A DNA stretch of 64,000 nt from Rotaria sordida (taxonomy: Eukaryota > Rotifera > Eurotatoria > Philodinida > Philodinidae). The position numbers and the translations under genes were made by a program. Below the pieces are notes generated by a model. That model did no database searches. It was not told where the DNA came from and was given only the letters and a program-made list of their open reading frames with translations. Below, one piece after another: positions 1-12,343 of the stretch. Positions within the stretch are counted from its first letter, which is position 1. Every line of letters starts with the position of its first letter. The stretch spans positions 1 through 64,000 of the forward strand of contig CAJNOL010000545.1 in assembly GCA_905250125.1 (NCBI GenBank), given 5' to 3'.

Positions 1-599
1 TACTACGAGAAATAATTAACATATCTCCATTTCGGTTTATGCAAAGTAGTTTTTTTCCTCATATAATTAATGTAAACAAATACAACTATTATTGGCCTCA
101 TTAAAGAAATTTTACATTTCGAATTTTCAAGCGTGAAGTTGGCGATTTAGTACCCAAAACAGAGCTCGTTGAGTTCAAAATTTTCAGATCGAAACCAACC
201 GGACGATCTCTAGTCTGAAAGGCTTCAATTGTGTATTTTAATTATTGGACATGAATTTCAACATTTAAACTAGCTGCCATTGGCGCCAAAATATAATTCA
301 TGTGACCATTTTTTTTAATAACTTTTGATAGAGATCTACCATTTTCACTGTTGGAAAAAGAAGAATATTTTTCATAGAAATAGGCAATTTCTCAAGAGCC
401 ATAACGAGAAAATGATGGAATTTGTGAGATGTTCTTTTTCTATTCTCTCAGGTAGCAACGGAATATTATTTTGAAGCAATACAAATGAAAAAAAAATTTC
501 TACCATCAATGAAGAAAGATCAACCCATTTGAATGAACCGATTTCGAGATATTTCAATTAATTATCATAGGGTTACTTATGACCCATTCTAAATATATA
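1..599. other. intergenic, repeat-like, no gene recognised
   Basis: I see no supported gene here. Around 315-355 there is a stretch resembling pieces near 31544-31625, 31795-31872 (opposite orientation) and 49270-49330. The shared feature is 'gatagagatctac' or a variant, followed by a gattttcac-like run and an A/G-rich segment. I take it as a worn copy of a dispersed repeat family. A TA microsatellite ends the stretch. Confidence 0.4.
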
Positions 600-1606
600 T
601 ATATATACAACCGTGGACAAAAGTATTCCCCCTTTTTTTTAAATTCTCAATATTTGCTTTCTTTTTATTATCGAACTAATGTATAACATTACATGCTCTG
701 GGTCTTAAAATGTTAAATAAAGTTATTTCAAAGTACATTGGGTATGAATCAAAAATCGTACGGCATTGGCTTACCAGATAGTAAAAAGATTGTTTATACG
801 GCCAAATGTGAGCTGAATGTTACATTAAACGATATTTCAGAAACTCTGAAAGAAGCCGATATGAATGTACATCCAAGTACTGTTAGACATTGATTACGTA
901 AAAGCGAAGGCAGTTACGGTCTACCTGTAAAAAAAGTCCTTACTTACAGACAATTATCTTGAGTGACAACTTATCTAGACTCGACAGCGCCAAAACTTCA
1001 ATTGAGACAACGTAATTTTTACCGATGAGCGGAAGAAAAGTTTGGCAATTTTCAGATGTCACAAAAATTGTTCGTACAGTTAAATATCCTCTCAAGTTCT
1101 ACATTTGAGAATGTATTTCAAAACAAGATTTTGAACAATTAATTATTTTCAAACATAATTTGACAGGAGATTTTGTGTGCAATAGTCTTAAGATCCAGCT
1201 AACTGGATCTTTCAAGAGGACACTGATTCTAATTACAGATCTCGTCTGGCAATCACCAATCGAATTCAGGTTGTGTCTCGATCCTATTCATCACCAAATC
1301 AAAATCCAAATTGAAAAACGTTTGGTAGATGATAAAAGATATCATCAGTAAAAAAAAATTCAAACAATTCAAGAGTTCAAACAAGAAATAAGAAAGACAT
1401 GGAAAGCACTCTCAATTAACCCTGAATGTCAAATTGATCGATAGTATGGGAAGACGAGTGCAATGCTTGATTGAAGTCAATGATGACTATACATCATATT
1501 AAAATAAAATGCTTTTGTTATACTTTAGTTCAATAATAAAAAGGAAGCAATTATTGAAAATAAAGAAATGAGATGGGGTAAAAATACTTTTGCCGAGAGG
1601 TGTATA
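600..1606 (+). mobile_element. decayed Tc1/mariner-type DNA transposon
   Basis: The ends form an imperfect inverted repeat. The left end reads acaaccgtgg then acaaaagtattcccc. The right end, reverse complemented, reads acacctctcggcaaaagtat then a run to tacccc. Both are flanked by TA, the Tc1/mariner target. Inside, plus-strand reading frames broken by stops and shifts resemble a Tc1-type transposase. From about 743 there is an N-terminal helix-turn-helix-like stretch with VHPSTVRH, then a stop, then LRKSEGSYGLPVKK. At 1434-1502 is a typical C-terminus, LIDSMGRRVQCLIEVNDDY, ending two codons before a stop. At about 1 kb the element is near the short end for the family. It is too damaged to encode a working transposase. 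Confidence 0.8.
743..1502 (+). pseudogene. Tc1-like transposase pseudogene
   Basis: This is the coding remnant of the transposon spanning 600-1606. Recognisable blocks are the N-terminal DNA-binding part (743-935), with an in-frame stop after VHPSTVRH, and the last 22 codons (1434-1502) with the SMGRRVQCLIE motif common at the C-terminus of Tc1-family transposases. The middle, which should carry the DDE/D catalytic triad, is interrupted by several stops and frame changes, and I could not place the three acidic residues. It should be read as a fossil. Confidence 0.75.
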
Positions 1607-2589
1607 TAAACCGCTGTTGAAATTAACTTACCCAATATTTACTTAATTGATCAAAATAACTTGTTAATAGAATGGAATCGCGAATGACCTAAATGACGTT
1701 CAAAGATTAGTAAAACCTAATTGGAACGGAAATATTGTGACTAATTCATTGTTTAGTTTCTACGACTTGAAGTCTCAATAGAAAAATACAATTTACTTCC
1801 CATGTTGCACGTTTGTTCATAGTATTATCAATTCATACAAAATATAGAAATCCAAAAGAAATTTGTACGTAAGCATTCAAAAAAGATTTTTTTTATTGTG
1901 ATTTCAATCAGTTTAGTTTTTTGTCTTAAAAGTTTTTAATATAAGCTATAGGCAGTAAAAACAATGGAACTTGTAGTATAATATTTCAATTTATAAAATA
2001 CATCTGTTTTTATTAATTAATTAACTGCAGGAGATGATTCTTAAGGTCTTCGAGGACATTTTTGTTATTTTCTTCTATGTTTTAGTTACTGGAAAACGTG
2101 TATTTATAAAAAGCTGTTAGCGCAATTTCTGCAGGATTACAATGTGACATGCGCTGTCACTACTGTTACTAATCAAAGGAAGATTGTTTTATTCTACACA
2201 TCCTGAGACACATTTCTTCTCCGTTCTTTTACTTAATCCTCCAGAAACGCAATTAGAAAGTAGCGAGTATGTTGTAACGAGCTATTGTCGATATACGGTC
2301 TGTGGAAGAAGGGCGAATGAGTTCAAATTTCTATCCTACATACTTCAACACTCCTTTCACAAAAAACCAGTTGTTTTAGAGTACTGAAGTCTACTCTTAA
2401 CCAATTAAGATCATTCATTTATCTTAATCAATGCTTCAATTATATAGTCAAACGAATATGTGTTACAACTCATTTATATATTCGTTAAATTTATGAAATA
2501 TCTATAATGTTTGAAACAAACACTATAGAAGATACCTTTCAAACCTTTATAATATCGTGCTACATTTTTCAATACATTAAATTAATAAC
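1607..2589. other. non-coding interval, possibly intron of the HIP1-like gene
   Basis: No gene is supported. If the HIP1-like gene continues off the left edge on the minus strand, this interval together with the transposon is its intron. It contains a dispersed repeat copy at about 2109-2390, described separately. Confidence 0.4.
2109..2390. repeat. dispersed repeat, copy 1
   Basis: This segment shares blocks with 57768-57955: aaaagctgttagcgcaatt near the start and a later stretch ending in aaatttctatcc, followed by a similar tacttcaac/tatttcaac run. Order and spacing are similar in both copies. A 67-codon open frame lies inside, but the second copy does not conserve it, so I do not call a gene. 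The repeat class is unknown. Confidence 0.55.
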
Positions 2590-3027
2590 CTACATTTTGA
2601 TGTCCATCTCTTAAAAGTCGATGAATAATATAACAAAACTTCCAAGTAATAATCGAATGTGATTCAATATTAATTCTAGTCATCATTGTCCAAAATAGAC
2701 GAGAACCTTCTAATCGAAATGTACCAAGAATAAGATCTAAAATTCAACGATATTTTCCTAAAAAAACACATTTATCTTCGATTTCTTACTTCTAACATGT
2801 TTTTCTTTCGGTGATACTTCAACATTATTAATTGATTTTGTTGCACTTTGCCACTAGATAGAAAAAGAATCTAATTAATATTAATTTTCAAAGGAATATT
2901 TCATACATACTTGATTCCATTCGAATTTATCTCGATCATTATGATCGACTATTTTTCGTCGTACAGGAATATTTGTTATTAATTGATTTAAATAAATTGT
3001 ATTCGAACGATTTTTATTAACACTCAT
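2590..3027 (-). CDS. HIP1: HIP1/Sla2-family ANTH-domain protein, N-terminal part
   Basis: Endocytic adaptors of the HIP1/HIP1R/Sla2 family bind phosphoinositides through an N-terminal ANTH domain and link clathrin to actin. Three minus-strand exons read in frame: 2911-3027, 2790-2853 and about 2590-2736. The 39-residue first exon ends in DRDKFEWNQ. Exon 2 gives a SINNVEVSPKEKHVR-like stretch, matching the family's SKAIN..E..VKEKH(A/V)R. Exon 3 gives LILGTFRLEGSRLFW and then ITWKFCYIIHRLLRDGHQNV, the family hallmark (LGTHHEKG..TFW, WKFCH..HK.LRDGHPNV). A T-rich-preceded AG abuts the ATG. The rest of ANTH, the coiled coil and the I/LWEQ domain are absent. Either the gene continues beyond position 1 across a transposon-bearing intron, or this is a truncated copy. 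Family assignment is firm; completeness is unknown. Confidence 0.72.
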
Positions 3028-4956
3028 CTTTATTAAAATATAAGAAAAATTAATAGGAATAAATTTCAATGTCAACGATTAGTAGCAACTTGTTTCTATC
3101 TATTAAAAATAGAAAAAAAAAACAAAACACGAAAAGATTTCTTTTTCTTATACTCGATCAATCATGCATTCAACTAAAACTTTTCAAACAAAAAATAAAA
3201 GTAACAAATGTTCTTTTCTTTTTCTTCTTTCTTTCATATTGAAGAATTTTATGTTTCTACATATAAGAAGAATCGTATGATCGACTACACACAAAAAAAA
3301 AACATGAATCAAAGTTTTTTGAAAAACACGTTCAGTAGTAAACAAATGGATAGAGAAAGGAATTGAACATGTTGCCAAACTCTGTAGAGGTCGGGTATTG
3401 TCGAGTAGGAGTTTCCTTTTCTTAAAAAGAAATAGTAAATTTTATTAGTTTCAAAGTCTCTAAAGTTTTTCATGGGTTTTCTGGAAGATTCTCTGCTTTT
3501 CATAGTATGTATTTTTTTTATTCAAATCAAAGAACACTATTCTACTTTGATGAAAATGAAAATGTAAAAAGACATAAAAACACAATCATGAACTTAGAAC
3601 CATATGTGTCACCATCATGTAATCCAAAATACCTCAATTGCTTTAGGTGATATCAACGATACATATACAAATGAAAGATATTTTCCATAAGAAATAGTTC
3701 GATCAAGTATAGTTATATTGCTTGTTTTAGTCAAAACATCATTATTGTTCTGTTTTGGAATATCAAGAAAATATCATGCAACTTCAGAAATATTATAATA
3801 AGGTATTTATATCTTGACTTTTCGTTTTCAATTTCTCTATATAATGATCGATTCGATAGAAGAGTGTAAGCTTTATAAATCGATTAGTAGTAATTGTTTG
3901 GTATAACATAAACTGATGTATGAAATATACTTTGTTCTTTAATATCTCACTTATTATGATACAATTTATAGAAAAAGCAATAAATTACAGACATCAAAAG
4001 ACATTTCAAGGATCATTTACTAGCAAAATTTGGTGGAGTTATTCATTCATAATATTATTTTTTTTTATTACTGTCTCTCAGTGTCTGCACAGATACATAA
4101 TTTATAAATTGATACAAGTTGAAGAATATTTAAATTTGATTGTAAATTTCTTCTTTGCTAGATTACACTCAAAAACCTATTTCAACGTCTATATCAATTC
4201 AAAATAAATCAAGAAACCAAAAAAAAAATCGAACAAAATCCGGTATATATTAAAGAGAAAATAGTTTATATTTTTTTTTTCTAAAATTCATGAGTTACTT
4301 ATAATAGATAAAAATTCATTATATTCAATAGTCATTCCAATGAAGAAGCTACCATGAAACACGAACATCATGTCAGATCAATCTATCTATATTTATGATG
4401 CTTTATATTGGGGCAAGATTTTCTTAATAATTATTTTTGACAGCTGCTCTTTCAAATCTATTATTAAGTGAAAATGTTTACCCGATATATTTCATCAAAG
4501 AATACTTAACTAAAAAGAGGATACTGATTCTTAACATATCGATACAAAATTTAAAATTATACAAATCTATTTTTTGTTCTTCGTAATACAAGCTTTCATA
4601 GAATTATATTCATGAATTATTTGAGAAAAAAACATTTTCATAAAGAAAATTTTTAATCAATTTGTCTGCTTAAATTAACATCATATCATTAGCCTAAGCA
4701 TGATTTTGTTTTTTTTGCTTTGCTTTGCTTTGATTCTTTTTCAATGATATTCTCAAGGGAATCTATGAACTTCTAATATCATTTCAGTAGTAATACAAAA
4801 ATATTTAAATTTTTCTTTTTAATTAAATGATAATAGAGAAATTTGAATGAAATAAACAATAACATATAAATCTGACATTTGAAAAAAAAAACAAAAGAAA
4901 GAATTCTAATGTATAGAAAGATTTTTTTTTAACACAATAAAAACATATAATTAGTA
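3028..4956. other. intergenic, no gene seen
   Basis: This is AT-rich sequence between the divergent start of the HIP1-like gene and the 3' end of the aminergic receptor. Open frames here (for example 3920-4207, plus) are rich in Ile/Phe/Asn/Lys, show no domain, and look like chance frames in AT-rich DNA. Confidence 0.5.
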
Positions 4957-7900
4957 TTAACATTGATCGATTTGTCCTTTCTTAAGTGATGAAAATTTTC
5001 GTCCAGTTGACCTAACCATTGAATGACATGATGGACGATGTGAATGAATTACTTTTCGACATGTTAACGTATTAACAAAAGCTCGACGAAAAGCTCGACT
5101 AAATATAGTATATATAATTGGATTTGCACATGATGAACAATAACCAAGCCATGTTGTAATTGATATTAAAATTGGATGAATATTCGTTGTAAAACATGAA
5201 AGAAGATTAATAACAAAAAATGGTGTCCATAATATAACAAATATTGAAAAAATAATAAGTAATACACGCATGGCTTTACGTTCATTACCTATAGAACTTT
5301 TAGCTAAATCTTTAAATCTTTGACGTCTTTTATGTGTAGTAGATGATACTGAACCATTGGTTCCTGCCATTGCTGATTGTATAGGAATTGAATGTTGAGT
5401 AAGACTTGATGTACATGATGATGTATCTTCAGTATCTAATGAAACCATTTGAAAACTAGTTTGTGACATTCCATCAATAAGACGTGGTGGACGTTGACGT
5501 TTTATACCTTGTAAAGATGATGAACCAATTGATGATGTTGTACTTGGTCGATTATTTCGAAGAAGACGAGCTTTTAACATTGATGATGCTATTGAACCAA
5601 TACTATTACGTTGAAGAGAAGCAAAATTTTGAGCTGATGAAACATGATCATCAACAAGTAAAAGTTGTTGAGGACGTGATAGAAAATTTGGTGCTGTTGT
5701 TTGTCCATATAATTGTTCAATACCGGTATCATATCGTTTAAGATTAGTAAATTCTGGATAATTTAGATTTTTTATTAACATTGGTGTATTTTCTGTAATA
5801 TGAATAGCTGATGTACAACGTATTGGTATTGTTGAATTATGATCAATATTAAGAGCTGTTGATGATGTTGTAACTGTAATCCAATCTTTAATGCGTTGAC
5901 ATGTTTTATCAAATGTTAATGATGGTGTTGATTGTTGAAGATTATCTATTGAAGTTGTTGAAATACTATCATGTGTAACAAGAACATTTGGAATTGGTAA
6001 ATTTATCATTGTTGTTGTTGTTGTTGTTTTATCATCATTTGAATCAAATATTGGTAAACGAATATCAGCACTATGTCTTAAAGAAAAAAACAAAAACCAA
6101 TCAAAATTATGAAAATTTCAATTAGTTTACGATCGTTGACGTTTTTTTGGAGCAACTGTAAGTAATGATGTTGGAATAATAATTGGTTGATTAACACTTG
6201 TTTCTGCAAGTAATTGATCTATTGTTGGTGTATCATATTCATCAAAACCTATTGTTCGTGGAACAGAAAGTGAAGGACGTTTACTTATTGATCTATTATT
6301 ATTATTATTATTATTATTTTCATTATTATTCATTGATGCTGATAATTGAGCACTTAAATTAGCTAATTCTTCACTTATTTTTGCTGAATCTCGACGAATT
6401 TGTAAAAGTGTATGAATAGATGAACTTCGTCGTTGATTATTATGAATATGTTCAACATCAAGTAATGGTGTACAAGAATGAGAACGTTTTGTATGTATCT
6501 GTATATTATTTGAACAATTTGGATTTAAATGTTGATCTGATGATTGTTCAGCTTAAACAAAAAAGAGAAAGAATTCATATGTAATTATAATGATAATAGA
6601 ATATGATTTTTTTTTCTCTCTTACTGGATTTTTCTGGTAATAATTCTAATTTTTTGTCTCTCTGTTCTTGCCAATTGATGGATGGTGATGGTGATGATGA
6701 TGCTTTTAAAGATTCATTTAAACGTTGACTTGATGTAAATCGAGGTTTTTGTGAATTGATATGTGTACGTAATGATGATGCACGTCTTCGTTCATGATTT
6801 ACAGGCATTTTCTTATTTAATGGTTGAATTTCTTGTTCAGATATAATTGATGGTTGTTGTTGTTGTTGTTGTTGTTTTTCAGTTGATGATATTTCAACAT
6901 TATTAACAGCTCGTTTCCATCGAACAGCCATCGCAGCAATATTCATAACAGCATGAATTTTTTTTCGACCTTTATAACGTTTTTTTTTTGTTGTATGTGC
7001 TTGTCGTAATGCAGACATTGTTAGTGCATATGTTACAATCATAATAATTAATGGTATAAAAAAAGCAACAAATGTACCATACAGTTTAAATATGCGATTC
7101 GATGGAAAACATCCACGACTTTTTTCATCAAATACATTTGATGAATCAACAAGACTAAGAATAAATAATGGTAAACATATGGCAAACGATATTAACCATA
7201 TTGTTATGATTTTATATGCCATTAAACTTCGACGTTTATGTCGTCCATATTTTAATGGATATCTTAATGTAAGATAACGATCAAGTGACATAACACTAAG
7301 ATAAAAATAAAATTCAAAAAAAAAATATATTTAAATAATCAATTAAAAAAAAAATCTTCATATTTACCTCATATGCCAAATTGATGATGTACAACAACAA
7401 ACATCAAATGTCGACCAAACATTACAAGCTAATGCATCAAATGGAAAATGTCCAATAAATTCAATAGTAACAGCTAATGGCATAACAAGACATGCAACAA
7501 GACAATCAGTAAATGCAAGTGATGTTAAAAAATAATTCGTTGTATTTTGTAAACTTCTATCACGTATAACAGCAATGCAAACAAGACTATTACCACCAAC
7601 AGTGAATATAATAACTAAGAAAAAAAAAAAATTTTTTTTAAATTAAAAGTAGAATTTAATTATCAAAATTAATCCCAATAGATCATTAAAATTCCTCTAT
7701 CATGAAAAGGATAAATCAGATTTTGTTATATTTTTTTTTTCGCAGTAAACATAAATATGGAAAATAATTTTTTTTGGTTTCAAAAGTTTTCATATATTAA
7801 AGTGTAGGTGTGCATATAATAGACAAAGTCTTTAATCAGGATCTTCTAAAGCAATGCATCATATTACTAATCTTGAAAACTTATTTCTTTTTTTGTTCAT

Positions 7901-8481
7901 TCTATTCATAGATAGTAAAGAATACTTATGCTTCATTTTCTTTCTCTGATCTATAATGAAGTTCATAAATTTTCTAAATATTATTTCCTAATGTAAATTT
8001 TTCAAGAAAAAAAACTTTCTTTTTATTAGATATTCAAAATAAACTTTTCATCTTATTTAATCTATAAATAGAAATTTTTATTTCAATAACAAAGGCGATC
8101 TTTTTTTTGTTCATCCTCAAGATATTTGCATGTGACATTTTCTTTATCATTTGATTTCTAGATTTCTTTTGATATTCAGAATCGTTAATTATTTTTATAT
8201 TATGACATTCTTATAGAATCTAAAAATACTTAACTTAATCTCCATAAATCACTGAACTCTGATTTTTTTCAACGAAAAAAAACAACAAAAACGAAGTACT
8301 CAACCTATTCAAAACAATTCTATTACTTACTACTAATCAATGATAAACTAATCCACACAGGTTTAAATTCTTGTGATAAATCTGAATAATTATAATAATC
8401 ATGAGTAAATTGTATTAAATATTTTGTTTTATTATTATTATTAATATCAGATGAAATCCAATGATTTGTAGTAATTACCAT
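4957..8481 (-). CDS. aminergic class A GPCR, serotonin 5-HT2-like
   Basis: Predicted seven-transmembrane amine receptor of 869 residues, encoded by exons 8331-8481, 7368-7614, 6625-7295, 6131-6551 and 4957-6076, which join in phase to the TAA at 4957. TM1 starts near residue 45 (FTVGGNSLV) and TM2 has LAFTDCLVACLVMP. TM3 has the amine-binding Asp at about 121, 17 residues before DRY (138-140), as in 5-HT2 receptors, with the disulfide Cys at 114. TM5 carries GTFVAFFIPL. TM6 has the aminergic FVILWTPFF, and TM7 WLGYCSSCANPIIY. The TM5 and TM7 spacing is closest to 5-HT2 as I know the family. The third cytoplasmic loop is extreme, about 500 residues, rich in Ser/Asn/Gln/His with poly-Gln and poly-Asn. 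A T-rich-preceded AG lies 13 nt before the ATG. Aminergic class is secure; the 5-HT2 subtype is an inference, and another monoamine is possible. Confidence 0.8.
6298..6318 (-). repeat. trinucleotide run encoding poly-Asn
   Basis: A short ATT/AAT run inside exon 4 of the aminergic receptor encodes consecutive asparagines in the large third cytoplasmic loop. A comparable CAA run near 6855-6875 encodes poly-Gln in exon 3. Confidence 0.8.
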
Positions 8482-9843
8482 AGTTATTTTTTTCTAGAAG
8501 CAAAAAAAAAAACCAACACCAAAGAAAACCTATGAATAGATACAATTATAAAGTAGAATTATTTCGAAAAAACAAAAAGTATATTATTAGAAAATTTCTT
8601 TAAATGTCATAATGTTCATGTTAACATTAACCCACATTCCAAAGAAAGAATTCGAATAGAAATTTTTATTCTTATTTTTTGTTTTCTCATGTTCCAAAAC
8701 AATCGTTATTTACACTCTTAGTTTTAGTTATATTTTTTTTCCGATGATTAACTATTGCATGCGTACTAAGAATTTCCTAATCGTCGTTTATACTTCGTTG
8801 GTTAGATAGAAAAAAAAAAGATACTTGATAACGTGTCGTTGCCCAATATATCACATCATTGATCGTGCCGCCTAGCCAGTGTCAAGGACATTTGCCTTTG
8901 GCAACACATATATCGAAAGATTGGCAAACCATTTTCTATCTACTCTCTTTCGTTCCAACACAAAAACAAGAGACACAGATAGAAAAAGAGCACAATGAAT
9001 GAATCCTTTTCTTCAACACAGAAAGAAAAAAAAGAGCATAACTTGAAAAATGAGATTTCATTAATAGCACTTGCTAACCAAACGAGAATATTAGCGTGCA
9101 CATATAGACACTTGCGAGCTAATCTTATTTCTATTTCTATCATCGAGAATCGAACGAAGAAAGATGATACTCAGAATAAGAAAAAAAAGGCAAAATATGG
9201 ATATATATTCCCATACTCAATTTTCTCGGCCATCTTGCGCAACCGTTCAGCCGTGACATACTCAATAATTTAGCATTCGATCGTACAATAGAATAACGAA
9301 AAAACAGCTGATTAATTCATTTATCGAGATGTGTTTCCTTTCCGAAAAATTCATTTGTATGCCACATCATTGTTAATTATGTATTCAATATTGCCTAAGG
9401 ACAACAAAAAGACGCCAAAATAAAAAAAAAGAAATCAATAATATTTATACAATTTTCAGCAGACATATTCCATTTGATAAATAATATGCAAATTTTTATC
9501 GAGAATCATACACGTTAACTTTATAACTATTGTGCAAAATCAAACTCTTGAAACTCTTCAATAATTAAAATTGCGAGTTAAAATATGATCGATGTGTTGA
9601 TAGGTATATATATATATATGTAGAGAGGGAGAGAGAGAAAGAAAGAACGATAAAATATATTAGTTGTATTTCTATTGTTTCTTTGCATCAGCTAATCCCT
9701 GAAGATACAGTAAATTTATTGACAAAAGCAAAAATGAATAGCATCGCTTAAACAAAAAAACAACTGACTATCGGGCTTCCTCGTTTCCCTGATCTACTAT
9801 TCCTAATGATATAATATGTTCATTATAGAACTATATCGATAGG

Positions 9844-9866
<23 letters not shown>
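9844..9866. repeat. TA microsatellite
   Basis: Uninterrupted TA dinucleotide tract, flanked by AT-rich intergenic DNA. Confidence 0.9.
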
Positions 9867-9874
<8 letters not shown>

Positions 9875-10896
9875 TAAGATAGGCACAAGATATAAATCTA
9901 AGAAGGATTGTGTGACAATTAAAGAGAAAGAAAAATATCATGATGATTGTCGTGACTAATAATGAACACCCTGTTTCATCTGAGTATACTTTGAATTGAC
10001 AATATACTATTGCCATATTCAATGACAGTTCATGAAAATGATGGAAATAGAAAGCCAAGAAAAAAAACAAAAGAAAATAAATAAATAAGAAAGATCGAGT
10101 ACTAAAATCAGTTTGTATAAATAATATCTGTTAGAATAAAGAAGAAGCATTCTAAATGACATTGATAGTAATCATATGAATACAACCTGAAATATTTCTA
10201 TAAAAAAATACTTAATATTTATTATTAATCTATTCTTAATCGAGCAGATAATGAAAAAAATATGTAAGTTTTTCTCATTTATATTCAAAATATTCAATCG
10301 AACAAAAAAAAAAAAAAGAAAGAAAGAAAGAAAATCATTATTATAGAAGCATCAAATTATCATTGATATCTAGCGGCTAATATAAGAAAATGAGAAAAGA
10401 AGGGTCTAAAAACTCATCAATATCAATAGAAAAGAAAAAGCATAATAGACATGCTACATTACCCATAGAAAACCGAGTTATTCTAATAGTATGAGATGCT
10501 CAAATGCACATGTGAAGGTGAATGAGCAAGAAAAACGACATTAGAAAAAAAATATAGCATTTGTGTCAGTTGCTTTCTCTTTTTTCTCATCTGACTGTTG
10601 TTGATCCTCAAATGCTAAGCATACTCTCTCGCATAACAGGTACACCTACGCGTCAAATTTCTATTTCCTTTCTCTAATGAAGTAGGCATATAAATAAATA
10701 TATATATATATATTCCTAACTGACAATAATGTTCTATTTTACTACTCTGTTATTTTTTATATGGATTCTTATTTGATGATTACATACACTATTCATTAAG
10801 AATTGTTTGATGCCTTTTTTGTTTCTTTTTTCTTCTTCATATTTCACACGACTATTGTATGACATGTACAATATAATTACTTGTATAGTATTCATA

Positions 10897-10921
10897 CATA
10901 TATATATATATATATATATAT
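10897..10921. repeat. TA microsatellite
   Basis: Uninterrupted AT dinucleotide tract in the 3' flank of the claudin-like gene. Confidence 0.9.
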
Positions 10922-11225
10922 CATAGTTTCAAGTTCATATACTATCTACAAAAAAAAAAAAAGAAGGCAATAATTAACTTTGTAATTTTGTGAAGCATAA
11001 AAAAAGAAGAAAGATATAATCTGTTATTTACGGAATAGAAAAAGTTCATGCTTTTGAACTTTATGATGATTAGTAGACCCGTTCTTTATTATCTTACATG
11101 TAATAATATGCAAGTTTAAATATAAATAATTCTAAAAAAATATTCTTTTTCTTTGTTTTGTTGAGATAGAAAAAAAAACATCAGTTTCTTCCTGAGTAAT
11201 TATTGTCATTAGGAGAAAATCAAGT

Positions 11226-12343
11226 TCAACAAGTACGCATAAGAGGACCAACAAGTGTTCGTCCAGTACAATTTATAATTGATCTACAAGGTGGTTCAAC
11301 TGGTTCACAAGTTCGACAATAATCTGGTAATACATTAGGTATTGGTTGTGATGCTATAGCTCGAGTAACACATGGTTGTGGAAGTGTACTCACAGTGATA
11401 CTTCGTGCTAAAAGAGGTCCAAGGGGCCTTGATAACTGTGAATTACAATATTGTGAAAGTAAAGACGGCACTACTTGGTTATGCGGTGCCGAATATGGAT
11501 ATGGAGCAGGAGGAAAACCATCATGATTAAATGGTGCAGGTAATCTCATTCCATGTGGTAAATTCATCGGAGGTAATCCCATTCCATGCGGTAAATTCAT
11601 CGGAGGTAATCCCATTCCATATGGTAAACCTCTCGGAGGTGGTCCGACTAGCATATTAGGCTGTCCAAGTACCTGCCAACCACTCTTCACTCCTGTATCA
11701 GAATCTGTGAATATATTACCATAACCATAACGTTGATAAAGGAAAGCAGCAGCTAGAAAGAGAAGCATTGCAAGAAATTCAAGAACAATAGTTGGTACCA
11801 TAAGCCAAAATCCATAACGTTTATTATATGTTACATCACCTCGTGCTCTAGATAAATTATTCGAGTCTTGACCAAATATTGGTAAACCAATAACAAGAAA
11901 AACAAATGAAATAAGTGCGATCAATGAAGCTACATAACCAAGAAGAGGTAAAATTGTAGCAAGTATTGCAACTACGAGACCCAATGAAAGAAGTATCATT
12001 CCAACGGTTATAAGACCTTCAGAAGTAGAAATAAAAGTTGGACGAGTTCCATTAAATAATTGAGTTTCAGCTCTATACCAACGATTGCAAACTGTACCAT
12101 ATGTTACAGTTTGTTCTTGACAATAAGCCCATAGACCATAATATTCTACAACAGAACCAGTATAAAGTTGAAAACTCTGCCAATCAGGTACACCAAAACC
12201 GATCCATCCTAAGAAAAGAAAAATAATTTTTTGTTTTATAGTTTTTTTTTTCTTTCTTTTTAATTCATACCAAGAATAAAAGCAACTAATAATAGAATAA
12301 TTCCAGTAATCAAGCAAATTTTCCAAATTTGAGCATGATCCAT
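11226..12343 (-). CDS. claudin/PMP22-like four-transmembrane protein
   Basis: Two exons, 12271-12343 and 11226-12208, separated by a 62-bp intron and joined in phase, give 351 residues. The start is MDHAQIWKICLITGIILL, whose hydrophobic stretch is TM1 (about residues 8-25). The first extracellular loop holds YYGLWAYC (GLW at 49-51, Cys 54) and a second Cys at 65, matching the claudin-superfamily W-GLW-C-C pattern. Three further hydrophobic segments follow near residues 88-110, 112-133 and 157-178. The ~155-residue C-terminal tail is Pro/Gly/Met/Leu-rich, with an 11-residue repeat (GLPPMNLPHGM) near the middle and many Cys near the end. Claudin-superfamily proteins act in cell junctions or as membrane adaptors; the exact role here is unknown. 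The frame also stays open upstream into the intron, but the spliced start restores TM1 and is preferred. Confidence 0.78.
11541..11640 (-). repeat. 33-bp coding tandem repeat
   Basis: About three copies of a 33-bp unit, each containing cggaggtaatcccattccat on the plus strand, encode the GLPPMNLPHGM repeat of the claudin-like tail. The copies differ by only a few bases, which suggests recent unit expansion. Confidence 0.85.

Larger units (their letters stand above)
8482..11225. other. intergenic with microsatellites, no gene seen
   Basis: This lies between the 5' end of the aminergic receptor and the 3' end of the claudin-like gene. The part at 8830-9260 is somewhat less AT-rich and could hold receptor promoter or 5' UTR sequence, but I find no definite element. 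TA microsatellites occur near 9608-9620, 9844-9866, 10700-10712 and 10897-10921, with a GA/GAAA-rich run near 9622-9645. The 92-codon frame at 8995-9273 has no recognisable domain. Confidence 0.5.

Noticed and set aside
3920..4207. 95-codon plus-strand open frame
   Set aside because: Composition is Ile/Phe/Tyr/Lys-rich as expected from AT-rich DNA. There is no domain, and splice or start context is unremarkable.
8995..9273. 92-codon plus-strand open frame upstream of the aminergic receptor
   Set aside because: No recognisable family; Lys/Asn-rich low-information sequence overlapping a minus frame. More likely promoter or leader DNA.
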